A stretch of DNA of 64,000 bases from an uncultured Sphingomonadaceae bacterium. GTDB lineage: Bacteria > Pseudomonadota > Alphaproteobacteria > Sphingomonadales > Sphingomonadaceae. The notes beneath the pieces are model-generated. The model worked only from the letters and a program-made list of their open reading frames with translations, searched no databases and was not told the DNA's origin. The translations under genes and the position numbers were made by a program. Every line of letters begins with the position of its first letter. The first letter of the stretch is position 1. Below are positions 45,491 to 54,183 of the stretch, one piece after another. The stretch is taken from contig CANMNF010000002.1 in the NCBI GenBank assembly GCA_947499255.1, positions 756,430 through 820,429 of the forward strand. Reading direction: 5' to 3'.

Positions 45491-46473
45491 TGCGAATAAT
45501 TCCGCAAAGCGATGTCGAGCGGCTTTTGCCCGTAGGCGATTGTGTCGAGGTAATGGCCGAGGCCATGCGGCAGACGTCGGCTGGCAATGTCACTTTGCCC
45601 ATCCGGCAATTTATGTCTGTGCCCGGTGCGCCGGGTAAGCTGGCTTTGATGCCTGGCACATTGGGCGAGCCGGATTGCTTTGGCATCAAGCTGGTGTGCA
45701 AATATGAACGGCCCCATGGCGATCCGTTGGGCACGCATGTGGGCATGGTGCTGTTGTTCGATAGCGTGAAGGGCATTCCGCTCGCTATGCTGGAAGGCTC
45801 ATCGCTGACCGCGGTCCGCACGTCTGCGGCCAGTGCATTGGCAACGCGTGAATTGGCGCGCGAGGATGCAACCCGCCTCACCGTGTTTGGCAATGGCGAA
45901 CAGGCGATGCGCCATGTTCATGCGATGCGCGCTGTACGTCCGATTGAACATGTGACGATCTGGGGCCGCGATGTCTCGCGCGCCACCGATTTTGCCGCCG
46001 ATGTGACGCTGAAAACAGGTCTTGCCACCAAAGTCGCCTCCAGCGCGATTGAAGCTGTGGCGGGCGCGGATATTATCTGCACCACCACCTCTGCTAAAGA
46101 CCCTGTTTTGCCCGGCAGCGCGTTGGAGCCGGGGCAGCATATCAACCTTGTCGGCTCTGCCATTCCCACCACTGCTGAAGTGGATGATGAAGCGGTTTCG
46201 CGATCACGCTTTTATGTCGATTACCGTGAAGCCGCGATGGCAGCAGCGGGCGAACTGCTCAATGCGATTGAGAACGGCGCAGTGACGCAGGCGCATATCG
46301 TGGGCGAAATCGGTGAAGTGGTCGCAGGCCAAGTACCCGCACGCCGATCGCCTTCAGAAATCACCATGTACAAATCTTTGGGCGTCGCGGCCCAGGATCT
46401 GGCCGCTGCCCATGCCATTTGGCGCGCAGCAGAAGCACAAGGCGTTGGTACCCAGGTTGATTTGCTGGCGTGA
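45487..46473 (+). CDS. Ornithine cyclodeaminase/mu-crystallin family protein
   Basis: A 328-residue NAD(P)-binding protein. It carries FGIKLVCKYERP with the family's Lys, VRTSAASALATRELAREDA, the dinucleotide fold LTVFGNGEQAMRHVHAMRAVRP and ADIICTTTSAKDPVLPGSALEPGQHINLVGS. Members are ornithine cyclodeaminases, alanine dehydrogenases or ketimine reductases, so an amino- or imino-acid intermediate is suggested. Last gene of the MFS-ALDH operon. Confidence 0.87.
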   Translation: MMRIIPQSDVERLLPVGDCVEVMAEAMRQTSAGNVTLPIRQFMSVPGAPGKLALMPGTLGEPDCFGIKLVCKYERPHGDPLGTHVGMVLLFDSVKGIPLAMLEGSSLTAVRTSAASALATRELAREDATRLTVFGNGEQAMRHVHAMRAVRPIEHVTIWGRDVSRATDFAADVTLKTGLATKVASSAIEAVAGADIICTTTSAKDPVLPGSALEPGQHINLVGSAIPTTAEVDDEAVSRSRFYVDYREAAMAAAGELLNAIENGAVTQAHIVGEIGEVVAGQVPARRSPSEITMYKSLGVAAQDLAAAHAIWRAAEAQGVGTQVDLLA

Positions 46474-46772
46474 GTTGGCCCGGCAGCGCCGGAATGCGCT
46501 GTCCTGAGATAACAGACCCTAGGCATGACAGGCGTGTTTGACGCAGCCTTTTGCCATGCGCGCATGTTCACCGAAACAATGACGAATTGCGTGGACAGCG
46601 ATCAGAATATGGCGGCCATGATAACTGCCGCGCTATGGCGAGTCTCCACAAGGCGAGTAATTTTTGTGCTTGCCGCTTGGCTGGCGTGCAGACTGCGTAT
46701 GGTGTCAGCATTGCGAAAGCCTGTCTCAGATATCCCTGTCTGAATTGTGCTGCGTGATGGGAGAATTTTTTG

Positions 46773-48176
46773 ATGGCCACCACCGCTGAACCTGCAAAGT
46801 CGAGCACCGAAGAGACATTGCCGTTTGGCCTCAAGCTGGGCTGGGCAACAGGCGCGTTGGGCGTTGCGTTGCTGATGAACGGCATTGCCGGGCTGATCCT
46901 GCTTTGGGCGATAAGCATGTTGGGCATTGACCCATGGCTGGCCGGTTTAATCATCGCGGTTAGCAAGCTTTTTGATGTGGTGACCGATCCTGTCATAGGC
47001 CTGTGGAGTGACCGGCTGCGCCATCCCAAAGGCCGGCGCCGCCCGTTCCTGACATGGGGCGCAGCGATTAGTGCGTTAAGCTTCGCCTTGTTGTTCACCG
47101 CACCTGTATTCGAAAACCAATACCTTACAGCGGCTTATGTATTTTTGATCCTGTGCCTTTATGCGGTTGGCTTTACAGTTTTCAACATCCCGTATCTGTC
47201 CATGCCCGCAGAGATGACGGACAATTATCACGAACGCTCCTCCATTCATGCCTACCGTATGGTGTTTGTGGCAGCGGGCGCTGCGATAGGCTCTGCAGGC
47301 TTCAAGTTTGCCTTGGAAGGACTGGGTCCCAAGGAAATGCAAACCTGGGCAATCGTTGGTCTTGGCGGTGCCACGATCATTTTGCTTTCCATGCTGATCG
47401 CCTATTTTTCAACCGCATCTGCGCGCTTTACAAATCCTGAAGAAGACACAGGCCAAACCAGATTTGAGCAGCTGCAAACCGAATTCGGCGCGGTTGCGGG
47501 CAATCCGCATTTTCTGCGTTTGATCGGCGTGAAGTTTTCACAGCTTATGGGCGTATCGACGATGGGCGCGGGGATGGCCTATTTCTTTGTCCAATATCTT
47601 CAGCTTGATTTTATCGCATTGGGTTGGTTTGGGCTTGCCGTTACCGGTGCGACGATTGTCTTTGCGCCAATCCTCGTCAAATTCTCGAAGATGTACGGCA
47701 AGAAAGCGGCGTACTTTGTGGCGGCTGCAATCAACATTGTCTATGCGTTAAGCTGGACTTTGTCAGAAGCTAATGAGCCAATGCTAAACATCATTTTGCG
47801 CTCTGTCTTGGTTGGCATCGCATTTGGCGGCAATGTCATCATGGCGATGTCAATGTTGACCGACATTATCAATGAAGATGCCAACCGCACTGGCGTGCGG
47901 CGCGAAGGCGCCTTCACAGCGATGTACAGTTTTGTTGAAAAACTTACCGCTGCGATTGCGCCCCTCATTCTTGGTGTTGCTCTGACCTGGGTCGGGTTTG
48001 ACAAGAACCTGGATTATGATGTTCCCCAAGGCGAGGATGTGAACAATGCCTTGTTGCTGGTGATGGCGTGGTTGCCTGCACTGTTCTATCTGATCGCAGC
48101 TATTTTGCTGACTGGTTATCGCCTGACCGAAGATGATGTGAATGCGAGCGCCAAAAAGGCCAAAGCGTCCGATTAA
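46773..48176 (+). CDS. GPH family (glycoside-pentoside-hexuronide:cation) symporter
   Basis: A 467-residue transporter with about twelve helices. The segments FDVVTDPVIGLWSDRLRHPKGRRRPFL and FNIPYLSMPAEMTDNYHERSS are the GPH hallmark (loop 2-3 and helix 4-5). The family uses Na+ or H+ to import sugars or other solutes. It is separated from the previous operon by about 300 bp in which no gene is seen. Start at the ATG 46773. Confidence 0.9.
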   Translation: MATTAEPAKSSTEETLPFGLKLGWATGALGVALLMNGIAGLILLWAISMLGIDPWLAGLIIAVSKLFDVVTDPVIGLWSDRLRHPKGRRRPFLTWGAAISALSFALLFTAPVFENQYLTAAYVFLILCLYAVGFTVFNIPYLSMPAEMTDNYHERSSIHAYRMVFVAAGAAIGSAGFKFALEGLGPKEMQTWAIVGLGGATIILLSMLIAYFSTASARFTNPEEDTGQTRFEQLQTEFGAVAGNPHFLRLIGVKFSQLMGVSTMGAGMAYFFVQYLQLDFIALGWFGLAVTGATIVFAPILVKFSKMYGKKAAYFVAAAINIVYALSWTLSEANEPMLNIILRSVLVGIAFGGNVIMAMSMLTDIINEDANRTGVRREGAFTAMYSFVEKLTAAIAPLILGVALTWVGFDKNLDYDVPQGEDVNNALLLVMAWLPALFYLIAAILLTGYRLTEDDVNASAKKAKASD

Positions 48177-48426
48177 GCGCAGGCGGCATTAAACCATGGC
48201 CAGCATTATGGCATGGGATTTTGCCTCACGCATACCTATATGCATGATGCTGAGCGTGCGCGATTTGTACCGCGCGCGCCATGCAAAGCGGCTTGTGCAA
48301 AAGGCGCTGTGTAAAGGCGGCAGCTTTGCCCGCTATTTGCAGAGCAATCGCTGTGTGATCACTTTGCGATTACCGGGTTTCGAAAGCGGAATTGAAAAGC
48401 GATGAAAGCGACCAATAGGAGGTCTT

Positions 48427-49476
48427 ATGACTGTAACCAGCTTTATTGAACCACGCCTGCGGCAACGCGGCCGCGCCTCGGTTAATTTTCTTACAGCGAT
48501 TGCCCGCAATATGGGGCCGGTCTCTGCGCAAGTGAAAGCCGATATTGAGGAAGCCGGAATTACCCCCGACAATTTGCCTGACGACTTGTCAGAGCGGCAC
48601 AGCCATATCGAAAATGCGCTTGCAGACAGCGATGCCTATGCGATGCAGCTATTGCTGGGTGATTGGCATGGACGCCAGCATGGTGACGTAAGCGTTGAAG
48701 CTTACGAACAGATTGCCGACGAAGTGGCCGATTCTATTGCCGCTGCGCACGAGGGGCCTGCCAGCCTGACGCTCCACCCTGATACAAAGTGGCCTGAATA
48801 TTGGGATGGTGTGAACTTTCATCGCACCACCGGTGGATGGACCGGGCATGAAATGCAGGGTGTGATCCACGGCGAAATCATCCATAAACGCATGGTCGAT
48901 AAGCTGTTCCCCGGCGGCATTTTCAAACAACGCCTCGCCGTTGCCAAAATGGCTCCCAAAGATAGCTATGATCGCATTCTCGAAGTGGGCACATCTTCGG
49001 GCCATTACACGGTCATGCTGCAAGAAGCTTATCCCGATGCCAAAATCACCGGCATCGATATGTCTGCGCAAATGCTTACCCATGCGTACCGGGTTGCCAA
49101 CACCAATGGCTGGGCTTGGGATCTGCATCAAATGGCTGGCGAAGACACCAGCTTTGACGATGCCAGCTTCGATCTTGTTACCAGTTTCATCATTCTGCAC
49201 GAAATGCCCGCCCATGCGATCCGCGATCTGTTCGCTGAAGCTTTGCGCGTTTTGAAGCCGGGCGGCGATATGGTGATGAGCGATGTGACGCGTTATGCTG
49301 ATCTCGATAAGCTTGCGGCTTGGAAAGCAGATCGCGCCGCGACCTATGGCGGAGAACCGCATTGGCGCGAATCCGCACAGCTCGATTTTGCGCAGCTGGC
49401 TTTGGATGCCGGATTTGAAACGGCCACGGCCGAAGGCATGTATCCCCACGTTCTGATCGCGAGGAAAGCGTCGTGA
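48427..49476 (+). CDS. SAM-dependent methyltransferase, paralogue of the 37232-38320 enzyme
   Basis: A 349-residue protein. An N-terminal helical domain (1-175) contains WDGVNFHRTTGGWTGHEMQGVIHGEI, comparable to the extension of the other methyltransferase; the catalytic domain starts at RILEVGTSSGHYT (183-195) and continues with TGIDMS, FDLVTSFIILHEMP and LKPGGDMVMSDV. An AGGAGG ribosome-binding site precedes the start. Its stop overlaps the GTG start of the small partner gene by 4 bases. Confidence 0.87.
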   Translation: MTVTSFIEPRLRQRGRASVNFLTAIARNMGPVSAQVKADIEEAGITPDNLPDDLSERHSHIENALADSDAYAMQLLLGDWHGRQHGDVSVEAYEQIADEVADSIAAAHEGPASLTLHPDTKWPEYWDGVNFHRTTGGWTGHEMQGVIHGEIIHKRMVDKLFPGGIFKQRLAVAKMAPKDSYDRILEVGTSSGHYTVMLQEAYPDAKITGIDMSAQMLTHAYRVANTNGWAWDLHQMAGEDTSFDDASFDLVTSFIILHEMPAHAIRDLFAEALRVLKPGGDMVMSDVTRYADLDKLAAWKADRAATYGGEPHWRESAQLDFAQLALDAGFETATAEGMYPHVLIARKAS

Positions 49477-49748
49477 GCGTCGATCCCAAGACCTTTAACC
49501 GCCCCCAAATCGAAGCTTTGGGCGCTGATAAAGTGGACAATCTTGGCCGCGCAGTCCTGACTTTGACCAAGGAAGTGTGCGTTCTGCTTGATCGTCAGGC
49601 GGTGCTTGAAGCCAAGCTGGAAGAAGCCGGTATCACCACGCGCGAAGCATTGGATACCTGGGAACCGGACGAGGCAACACAAAAGCGCATCGATGACCAA
49701 ATGGGCGCGGTCATTCAGGCAGTTGTGCGAGAGATTTCGGACGTATGA
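49473..49748 (+). CDS. Small helical methyltransferase partner protein
   Basis: A 91-residue helical protein without signal peptide. About a quarter of 70 ungapped positions match the 128-residue protein at 36819-37205, including DN, DR, VLE..LE..GI and PD. Both lie next to related methyltransferases, so a conserved two-component enzyme is suggested. GTG start overlapping the methyltransferase stop; its own stop overlaps the next gene start (ATGA). Confidence 0.75.
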   Translation: MSVDPKTFNRPQIEALGADKVDNLGRAVLTLTKEVCVLLDRQAVLEAKLEEAGITTREALDTWEPDEATQKRIDDQMGAVIQAVVREISDV

Positions 49749-50686
49749 TGAAGATGCGCGGCGGCCTTCTGGCGCTGTTTGGGGCTGTATGGGTCGCTGC
49801 GTGTTCAACCAATTCGGATGCTGTGCTTACAGCGCAGACAACTGAACTGCGCGAGGTAGAGCCCGTCCAGATTGAAACGCGCATGGTGTTGGAAGATGGC
49901 CATGCTTTTCCGGTCGAAATCCTGCATCCGGGGCAAGCTGGGACTTTCCCGCTGATCGTTTTTTCCTCCGGCAATTTTGCCAGCCCTGATCGTTATACAA
50001 AGCTGTTAAAGCCGATTGCCAAAGCGGGTTATGTGATTGCCTCGCCGGTGCATCCCGATGCTGAAATTCTGGCGCTTGATCCGCCCGCTGACCCGATGAT
50101 CGTCTGGGAAAAGCGCAATGACGAATTCGCATATCTCGCCAGCGCGCCTGAACAATTGCGCAACGCTCTGGCGCGTCGCAATGTTGCCGTGGACGCGCAA
50201 GCCCTTGGCCTTATGGGGCATTCTTATGGCGCGTTGGTCGCGCAAACCGCAGCAGGTGCAAAAGCATGGCAGATGGCCGGCCCGCCGTCTGATCGCAGCA
50301 TTGCCGGGGCCGATGCGCTGGTGGCCTTTTCCCCGCCTGGACCCATACCCGGCGCGATTGTTGCACAAGGCTGGAGCAGCATCGCTGTGCCCAGCTTCAC
50401 ACAAACCGGAACAGCCGATATCCTGCCCGGCTTCATAGACGATTGGCGCGGCCATATTGTCAGCCACGAACGCACCGCGCCGGGCAACCGGTGGCTGTGG
50501 GTGGGCGAAGATGTTGATCACTATTTTGGCGGGATTTATGGCCGGGAAATGCCCGCTTCTCCCGATATGGAAGCCAAGTTCAATCACGCACTCGCGGCCA
50601 CAATCGCATTTCTCGATATACATCTAAAGACCATGCCTGACCGCGCACCCGCTGCGTTGGAAGGTGTAACACTGACCAAGGATTGA
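49745..50686 (+). CDS. Alpha/beta hydrolase lipoprotein
   Basis: A 313-residue protein with a lipoprotein signal (VWVAAC, Cys20) and an alpha/beta hydrolase domain of the dienelactone-hydrolase/PAF-acetylhydrolase kind: LIVFSSGNFASPDRY oxyanion strand, nucleophile Ser160 in LMGHSYGALVAQ, and a late DVDHYFGG histidine. It probably acts in the periplasm or outer membrane on an ester or lactone. Co-translated with the small protein upstream. Confidence 0.82.
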   Translation: MMKMRGGLLALFGAVWVAACSTNSDAVLTAQTTELREVEPVQIETRMVLEDGHAFPVEILHPGQAGTFPLIVFSSGNFASPDRYTKLLKPIAKAGYVIASPVHPDAEILALDPPADPMIVWEKRNDEFAYLASAPEQLRNALARRNVAVDAQALGLMGHSYGALVAQTAAGAKAWQMAGPPSDRSIAGADALVAFSPPGPIPGAIVAQGWSSIAVPSFTQTGTADILPGFIDDWRGHIVSHERTAPGNRWLWVGEDVDHYFGGIYGREMPASPDMEAKFNHALAATIAFLDIHLKTMPDRAPAALEGVTLTKD

Positions 50687-50688
50687 TC

Positions 50689-51894
50689 ATGTCCAAAACG
50701 ATTGCCTCTGCGCTGTTTGCATCCATGGTGCTCGCCGGATGTACACCATATTCCGATGCGCCTTCGACCAGTGCCGCGCCCGCTGCGCAAACACAGCAGC
50801 CCTCCGTTATCTTTGGTCCGACAACACTGCCCACGCCCGAGGAGTTCCAGGCGTTAAGCGTGGTGGATGGTCGCGCTTACAAGCCGCAGGCGATTTTTCC
50901 TGCGTGCAACCAGCGCAGTTTGCCGCGCGCCACTCCCAGCGCTGATTTCCTGCCCGCCCTGTCTGCCGCAAAGGCATATTCCGATGAGCAGCAAGGTTAT
51001 GGCTTGATTGTCTTGAAAGACGGCGCCGTGGTTCATGAAAGCTATGGCGAGGGGCTCGATGAAAATCTTCTCACGGCCAGTGCGTCGATGCACAAATCGG
51101 TCATGGCGTTGAGCGTGGGCATCGCGATAGAGAAGGGTATGATCGGTTCGGTTGATGATCCACTTAGCGCATATCTGCCTGAATGGGCCGATGATCCGCG
51201 CGGCGCAATCACGGTGAAAAACGCATTGCAAATGGCCAGCGGGCTGAGCCTGTCCAACCTTATGGAATTGCTATTTGCTGACAATTCCTTTGCTGCTGCT
51301 GCACAAACCGAATTGGCCGATGAGCCGGGCACCGTTTTCAATTATACCAATGCGGTCAGCCAATTGGTCAACGAAGCGGTCCATCGACAGGCCATTGCGG
51401 CCGGCTATGGTGGCTATCCCGATTTTCTGATGAAAGAATTGTGGTGCCCGCTGGGCGGCGGCGAAGCGGTGATGTGGGTTGATCCTTCAGGCAGAGCGCG
51501 CGGTTATGCCGGCTTCCATGCCAGCATTCGTGATTATGCCAAGGTGGGTGAACTGATCCGGCACAAGGGCCGCGTTGGTGATCGGCAGGTGGTGCCCGAA
51601 GCGTGGATCACACAAATGACCACGCCATCTGAGGTGAACCCGCAATATGGCTATCAAATCTGGTTGGGTGGCGCGTGGACCGCGCAGCGCGGTTATTCCG
51701 CCAACAATCCGATCAAGGTGCCGCATTCAGCGCCCTTTATCGCCAAAGATCTGGTCTACTTTGATGGCTTTGGCGGTCAGCGTGTCTATGTTGCGCCGTC
51801 GCACGGCGTAACAGTGGTGCGGGTTGGGGAAACCAATCTCGCTTTTGATGACGCGATCATCCCCAACCTGCTAATCGAAGCGTTGGAAAACTAA
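50689..51894 (+). CDS. Serine hydrolase lipoprotein (class C beta-lactamase/esterase family)
   Basis: A 401-residue protein with a lipobox VLAGC (Cys18) and a penicillin-binding-like transpeptidase/esterase domain: SxxK as SMHK (Ser133, Lys136) and YxN as YTN (219-221). 6-aminohexanoate-dimer hydrolases and EstB-type esterases belong to this branch, so an amide or ester substrate is more likely than beta-lactams. The ATG at 50689 is used; a TTG lies two codons earlier. Last gene of the methyltransferase-small-protein operon. Confidence 0.85.
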   Translation: MSKTIASALFASMVLAGCTPYSDAPSTSAAPAAQTQQPSVIFGPTTLPTPEEFQALSVVDGRAYKPQAIFPACNQRSLPRATPSADFLPALSAAKAYSDEQQGYGLIVLKDGAVVHESYGEGLDENLLTASASMHKSVMALSVGIAIEKGMIGSVDDPLSAYLPEWADDPRGAITVKNALQMASGLSLSNLMELLFADNSFAAAAQTELADEPGTVFNYTNAVSQLVNEAVHRQAIAAGYGGYPDFLMKELWCPLGGGEAVMWVDPSGRARGYAGFHASIRDYAKVGELIRHKGRVGDRQVVPEAWITQMTTPSEVNPQYGYQIWLGGAWTAQRGYSANNPIKVPHSAPFIAKDLVYFDGFGGQRVYVAPSHGVTVVRVGETNLAFDDAIIPNLLIEALEN

Positions 51895-51898
51895 GCGC

Positions 51899-52585
51899 TT
51901 ACTTCCTGAAGAAGAAAGCTTCTTTCGTTTCCTCGGTGGGGTTGCCCACTTTCATGCTTTCCCCAAGCTTGGCCATGCCGCGTTGAACGGCGGGGCGAGC
52001 TTCCATTGCATCGATCCAGCGCGCGACATGGGGAAAATCGGCAATATCGATCCCATGCAATTCCTGCTGGCGATCATCCATCCACGGATAAGTGGCCATG
52101 TCCGCGATGGAATAATCCTCGCCAACAATCCACACATTGTCCGCCAGCCGCCGATCCAGCAGACCATAAAGCCGCTGCACTTCGCCGCTATACCGATCAA
52201 TCGCATAAGGCACTTTCTCGCTCGCATAGCCGCGAAAATGCCCGCACTGGCCAAACATCGGCCCAACATTGGCACATTGAAAGAAAAGCCATTGTGTTAC
52301 AACGCTTTGCTGCGCAGCATCTTTGGGCCAGAACTTGCCGGTCTTCTGGCAGAAATAGAGCAGGATTGCCCCTGATTCGAACACGGTATGCGGCTCTCCA
52401 TCAGGTCCATCATAGTCTACGATAGCAGGCACCCGGTTATTCGGGCTGATGGCGATAAATGCGGGATCGTGCTGCTCGCCTTTGAGGATGTTGATCGGCT
52501 TGATTTCATGGGCAAGCTCGAACTCTTCCAGAGCGATGGCGATTTTGTGCCCGTTGGGTGTGGGCCAGTAATAAAAGTCGATCAT
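51899..52585 (-). CDS. Glutathione S-transferase family protein (GST-N/C, YfcG-like)
   Basis: A 228-residue GST. The N-terminus YYWPTPNGHKIAIALEEF with the Asn of Nu-class enzymes, NNRVPAIVDYDGPDG and VFESGAILLYF match YfcG/YghU-like transferases, which have disulfide-bond reductase activity; the helical domain includes YSIADMATYPW. Its ATG overlaps the stop of the preceding gst-like gene. In this context it could process a glutathione conjugate or isomerise an intermediate. Confidence 0.87.
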   Translation of the reverse strand: MIDFYYWPTPNGHKIAIALEEFELAHEIKPINILKGEQHDPAFIAISPNNRVPAIVDYDGPDGEPHTVFESGAILLYFCQKTGKFWPKDAAQQSVVTQWLFFQCANVGPMFGQCGHFRGYASEKVPYAIDRYSGEVQRLYGLLDRRLADNVWIVGEDYSIADMATYPWMDDRQQELHGIDIADFPHVARWIDAMEARPAVQRGMAKLGESMKVGNPTEETKEAFFFRK

Positions 52586-53316
52586 GAATTGTTTTCCTTT
52601 TGTGCTTTGAGCACGTCCTGCACCGCAGCTTGCAGGCGTTCAGGGCTGCAATCGCCGGTGAAATCTTTGTTGTAATGCGATTGCACGCTGGGCCGTTGCA
52701 CGGCCTCATCGAACCACGCGGACAAGGCCGGGCGCCCCTCCCGCCAATTGAAGTTTGGATGGATCGGATCTTTCGCTTCATAAAATTCGGCGCGAAAACC
52801 CAGATAGCTGATCGCATGAAGCATCGCGGCATGGCCAATATCAAACCGGTCCCAGCCTTTGGCCGCTTCTGCATCGAGCCAATCGAGCGCGAGAATGAAT
52901 TTGGGCCACATGCGTTCAAACACATACAGGTTCCATTGCTCTGGTTCCTGCCATTGTTCGGCTACCATTTGCACAGTGCCTTCAAAAATCGTGTCGGACA
53001 AAGCGAGCCTTGTGGTCGCATCCCAGCGTGCCGGACCTGGTTCTGGATACATCCGCGCTGCTTTGCTGTGCGCATCGAGAAATTCGCACACGGCCTGACT
53101 GCCATAGATCACCTGACCATCATCGGTCGCCAGCGTTGGCACTTTGCTCAGCGGGTTGATCGCGCTGATGGAATAGGCCTCACCCTGATCTTCGCCTTCG
53201 AGATTCTTGAAGGGGAAGGTAGCGATGAAATCGATATCATCCCACAATCCGCATTCATGTGCTGTCACCAGCACTTTGTGAATGAAGGTGTGGAACGGTG
53301 AATAAAATAGCTTCAT
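52582..53316 (-). CDS. Glutathione S-transferase-like protein
   Basis: A 244-residue protein with a GST N-terminal domain (LFYSPFHTFIHKVLVTAHECG, NPLSKVPTLATDDGQVIYGSQAVCEFL) and a longer helical C-terminal domain. The catalytic Ser/Tyr position is not obvious. Paired with and co-translated with the GST at 51899-52585, so they may act in sequence on the same compound. Confidence 0.8.
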   Translation of the reverse strand: MKLFYSPFHTFIHKVLVTAHECGLWDDIDFIATFPFKNLEGEDQGEAYSISAINPLSKVPTLATDDGQVIYGSQAVCEFLDAHSKAARMYPEPGPARWDATTRLALSDTIFEGTVQMVAEQWQEPEQWNLYVFERMWPKFILALDWLDAEAAKGWDRFDIGHAAMLHAISYLGFRAEFYEAKDPIHPNFNWREGRPALSAWFDEAVQRPSVQSHYNKDFTGDCSPERLQAAVQDVLKAQKENNS

Positions 53317-53349
53317 CGGTCGCGCTTCCTTTTTGTAGATATGGTCAAA

Positions 53350-54177
53350 TTAGCTCTGTTTGAGAAAATCTTTTGCGCCAATACGATCAACCGCAGGCGC
53401 TGCAACACACAACGCCGGATCGCTAGCAAGCTTGGCCAGCGCATCGTCCAACGCCGTGCCCACAGCGCCTGGAACAATGCCGGGGAACAACGCCATGGCG
53501 TACCCCATATCGGCCACATCCTTTGCCGCTGTCACTTCATCATCAGCGCGCAAGAGATTGTGCAGCAATGGCTTTTTACCAGCAACACTGGCTACCAGCT
53601 GTTCCATTTGCGCACGGGTTTTTAGCCCTTCGATAAACAGCATATCAGCGCCGGCTTCATCATACATGGCAATGCGATCCAGCGCTGCGGCAAAGCCATC
53701 TTGCGCGGTTACATCGGTGCGCGCACTGATCACGGTGTCCCCGGTCAATGCATCTTTGGCCGCTTTGATCTTATCGACCATGGCCTGTGGCGTGATCAGC
53801 GGGCGCGACAGTGGGTGATCAGAAGGTTTCACTTCGCATTGATCTTCCATCTGAATGCCCGCCGCACCTGCGCGTTCAATCAATTTGACCGCGCGCGCCG
53901 CAGTATACGCATTGCCAAACCCTTGATCGGCATCAACCATCGCAGGGATCGCAATACGCTCTGTAATCCGCGAGACGATCTCGGCGGTTTCCGTCAAAGA
54001 CAACAGCCCAATATCAGGCCGCGCCAGATGCGTCGCAGCAAGGGCAGAGCCGGAGATAAACACCGCCTCAAACCCTGCTGCTTGTGCACGCCAAGCGCTC
54101 AACGCGTCATAAATGCCGGGCGCGATTAACAATCGCGGCGCCGCCAAGTGCGCGCGCAAATTTTGAGCAGGCGTCAT
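53350..54177 (-). CDS. Isocitrate lyase/PEP mutase family protein, second copy
   Basis: A 275-residue TIM-barrel protein of the same superfamily as 33835-34713. GIYDALSAWRAQAAGFEAVFISG and the metal-binding VDADQGFGNAY are conserved, but the loop after IQMEDQ reads CEVKPSDHPLS instead of KxCGH, so the usual catalytic cysteine context is lost. It may be a hydrolase, oxaloacetate-decarboxylase-like or another C-C lyase. It lies 6 bp after the PhyH gene in the same direction. Confidence 0.8.
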   Translation of the reverse strand: MTPAQNLRAHLAAPRLLIAPGIYDALSAWRAQAAGFEAVFISGSALAATHLARPDIGLLSLTETAEIVSRITERIAIPAMVDADQGFGNAYTAARAVKLIERAGAAGIQMEDQCEVKPSDHPLSRPLITPQAMVDKIKAAKDALTGDTVISARTDVTAQDGFAAALDRIAMYDEAGADMLFIEGLKTRAQMEQLVASVAGKKPLLHNLLRADDEVTAAKDVADMGYAMALFPGIVPGAVGTALDDALAKLASDPALCVAAPAVDRIGAKDFLKQS

Positions 54178-54183
54178 AAAAGC

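Noticed and set aside
46525-46743. 72-codon frame between the OCD-type gene and the GPH transporter
   Set aside because: Cys/Met/Arg-rich composition and no ribosome-binding site; treated as intergenic.
48196-48405. 69-codon frame upstream of the second methyltransferase
   Set aside because: No start signal or conserved character; better read as promoter region.
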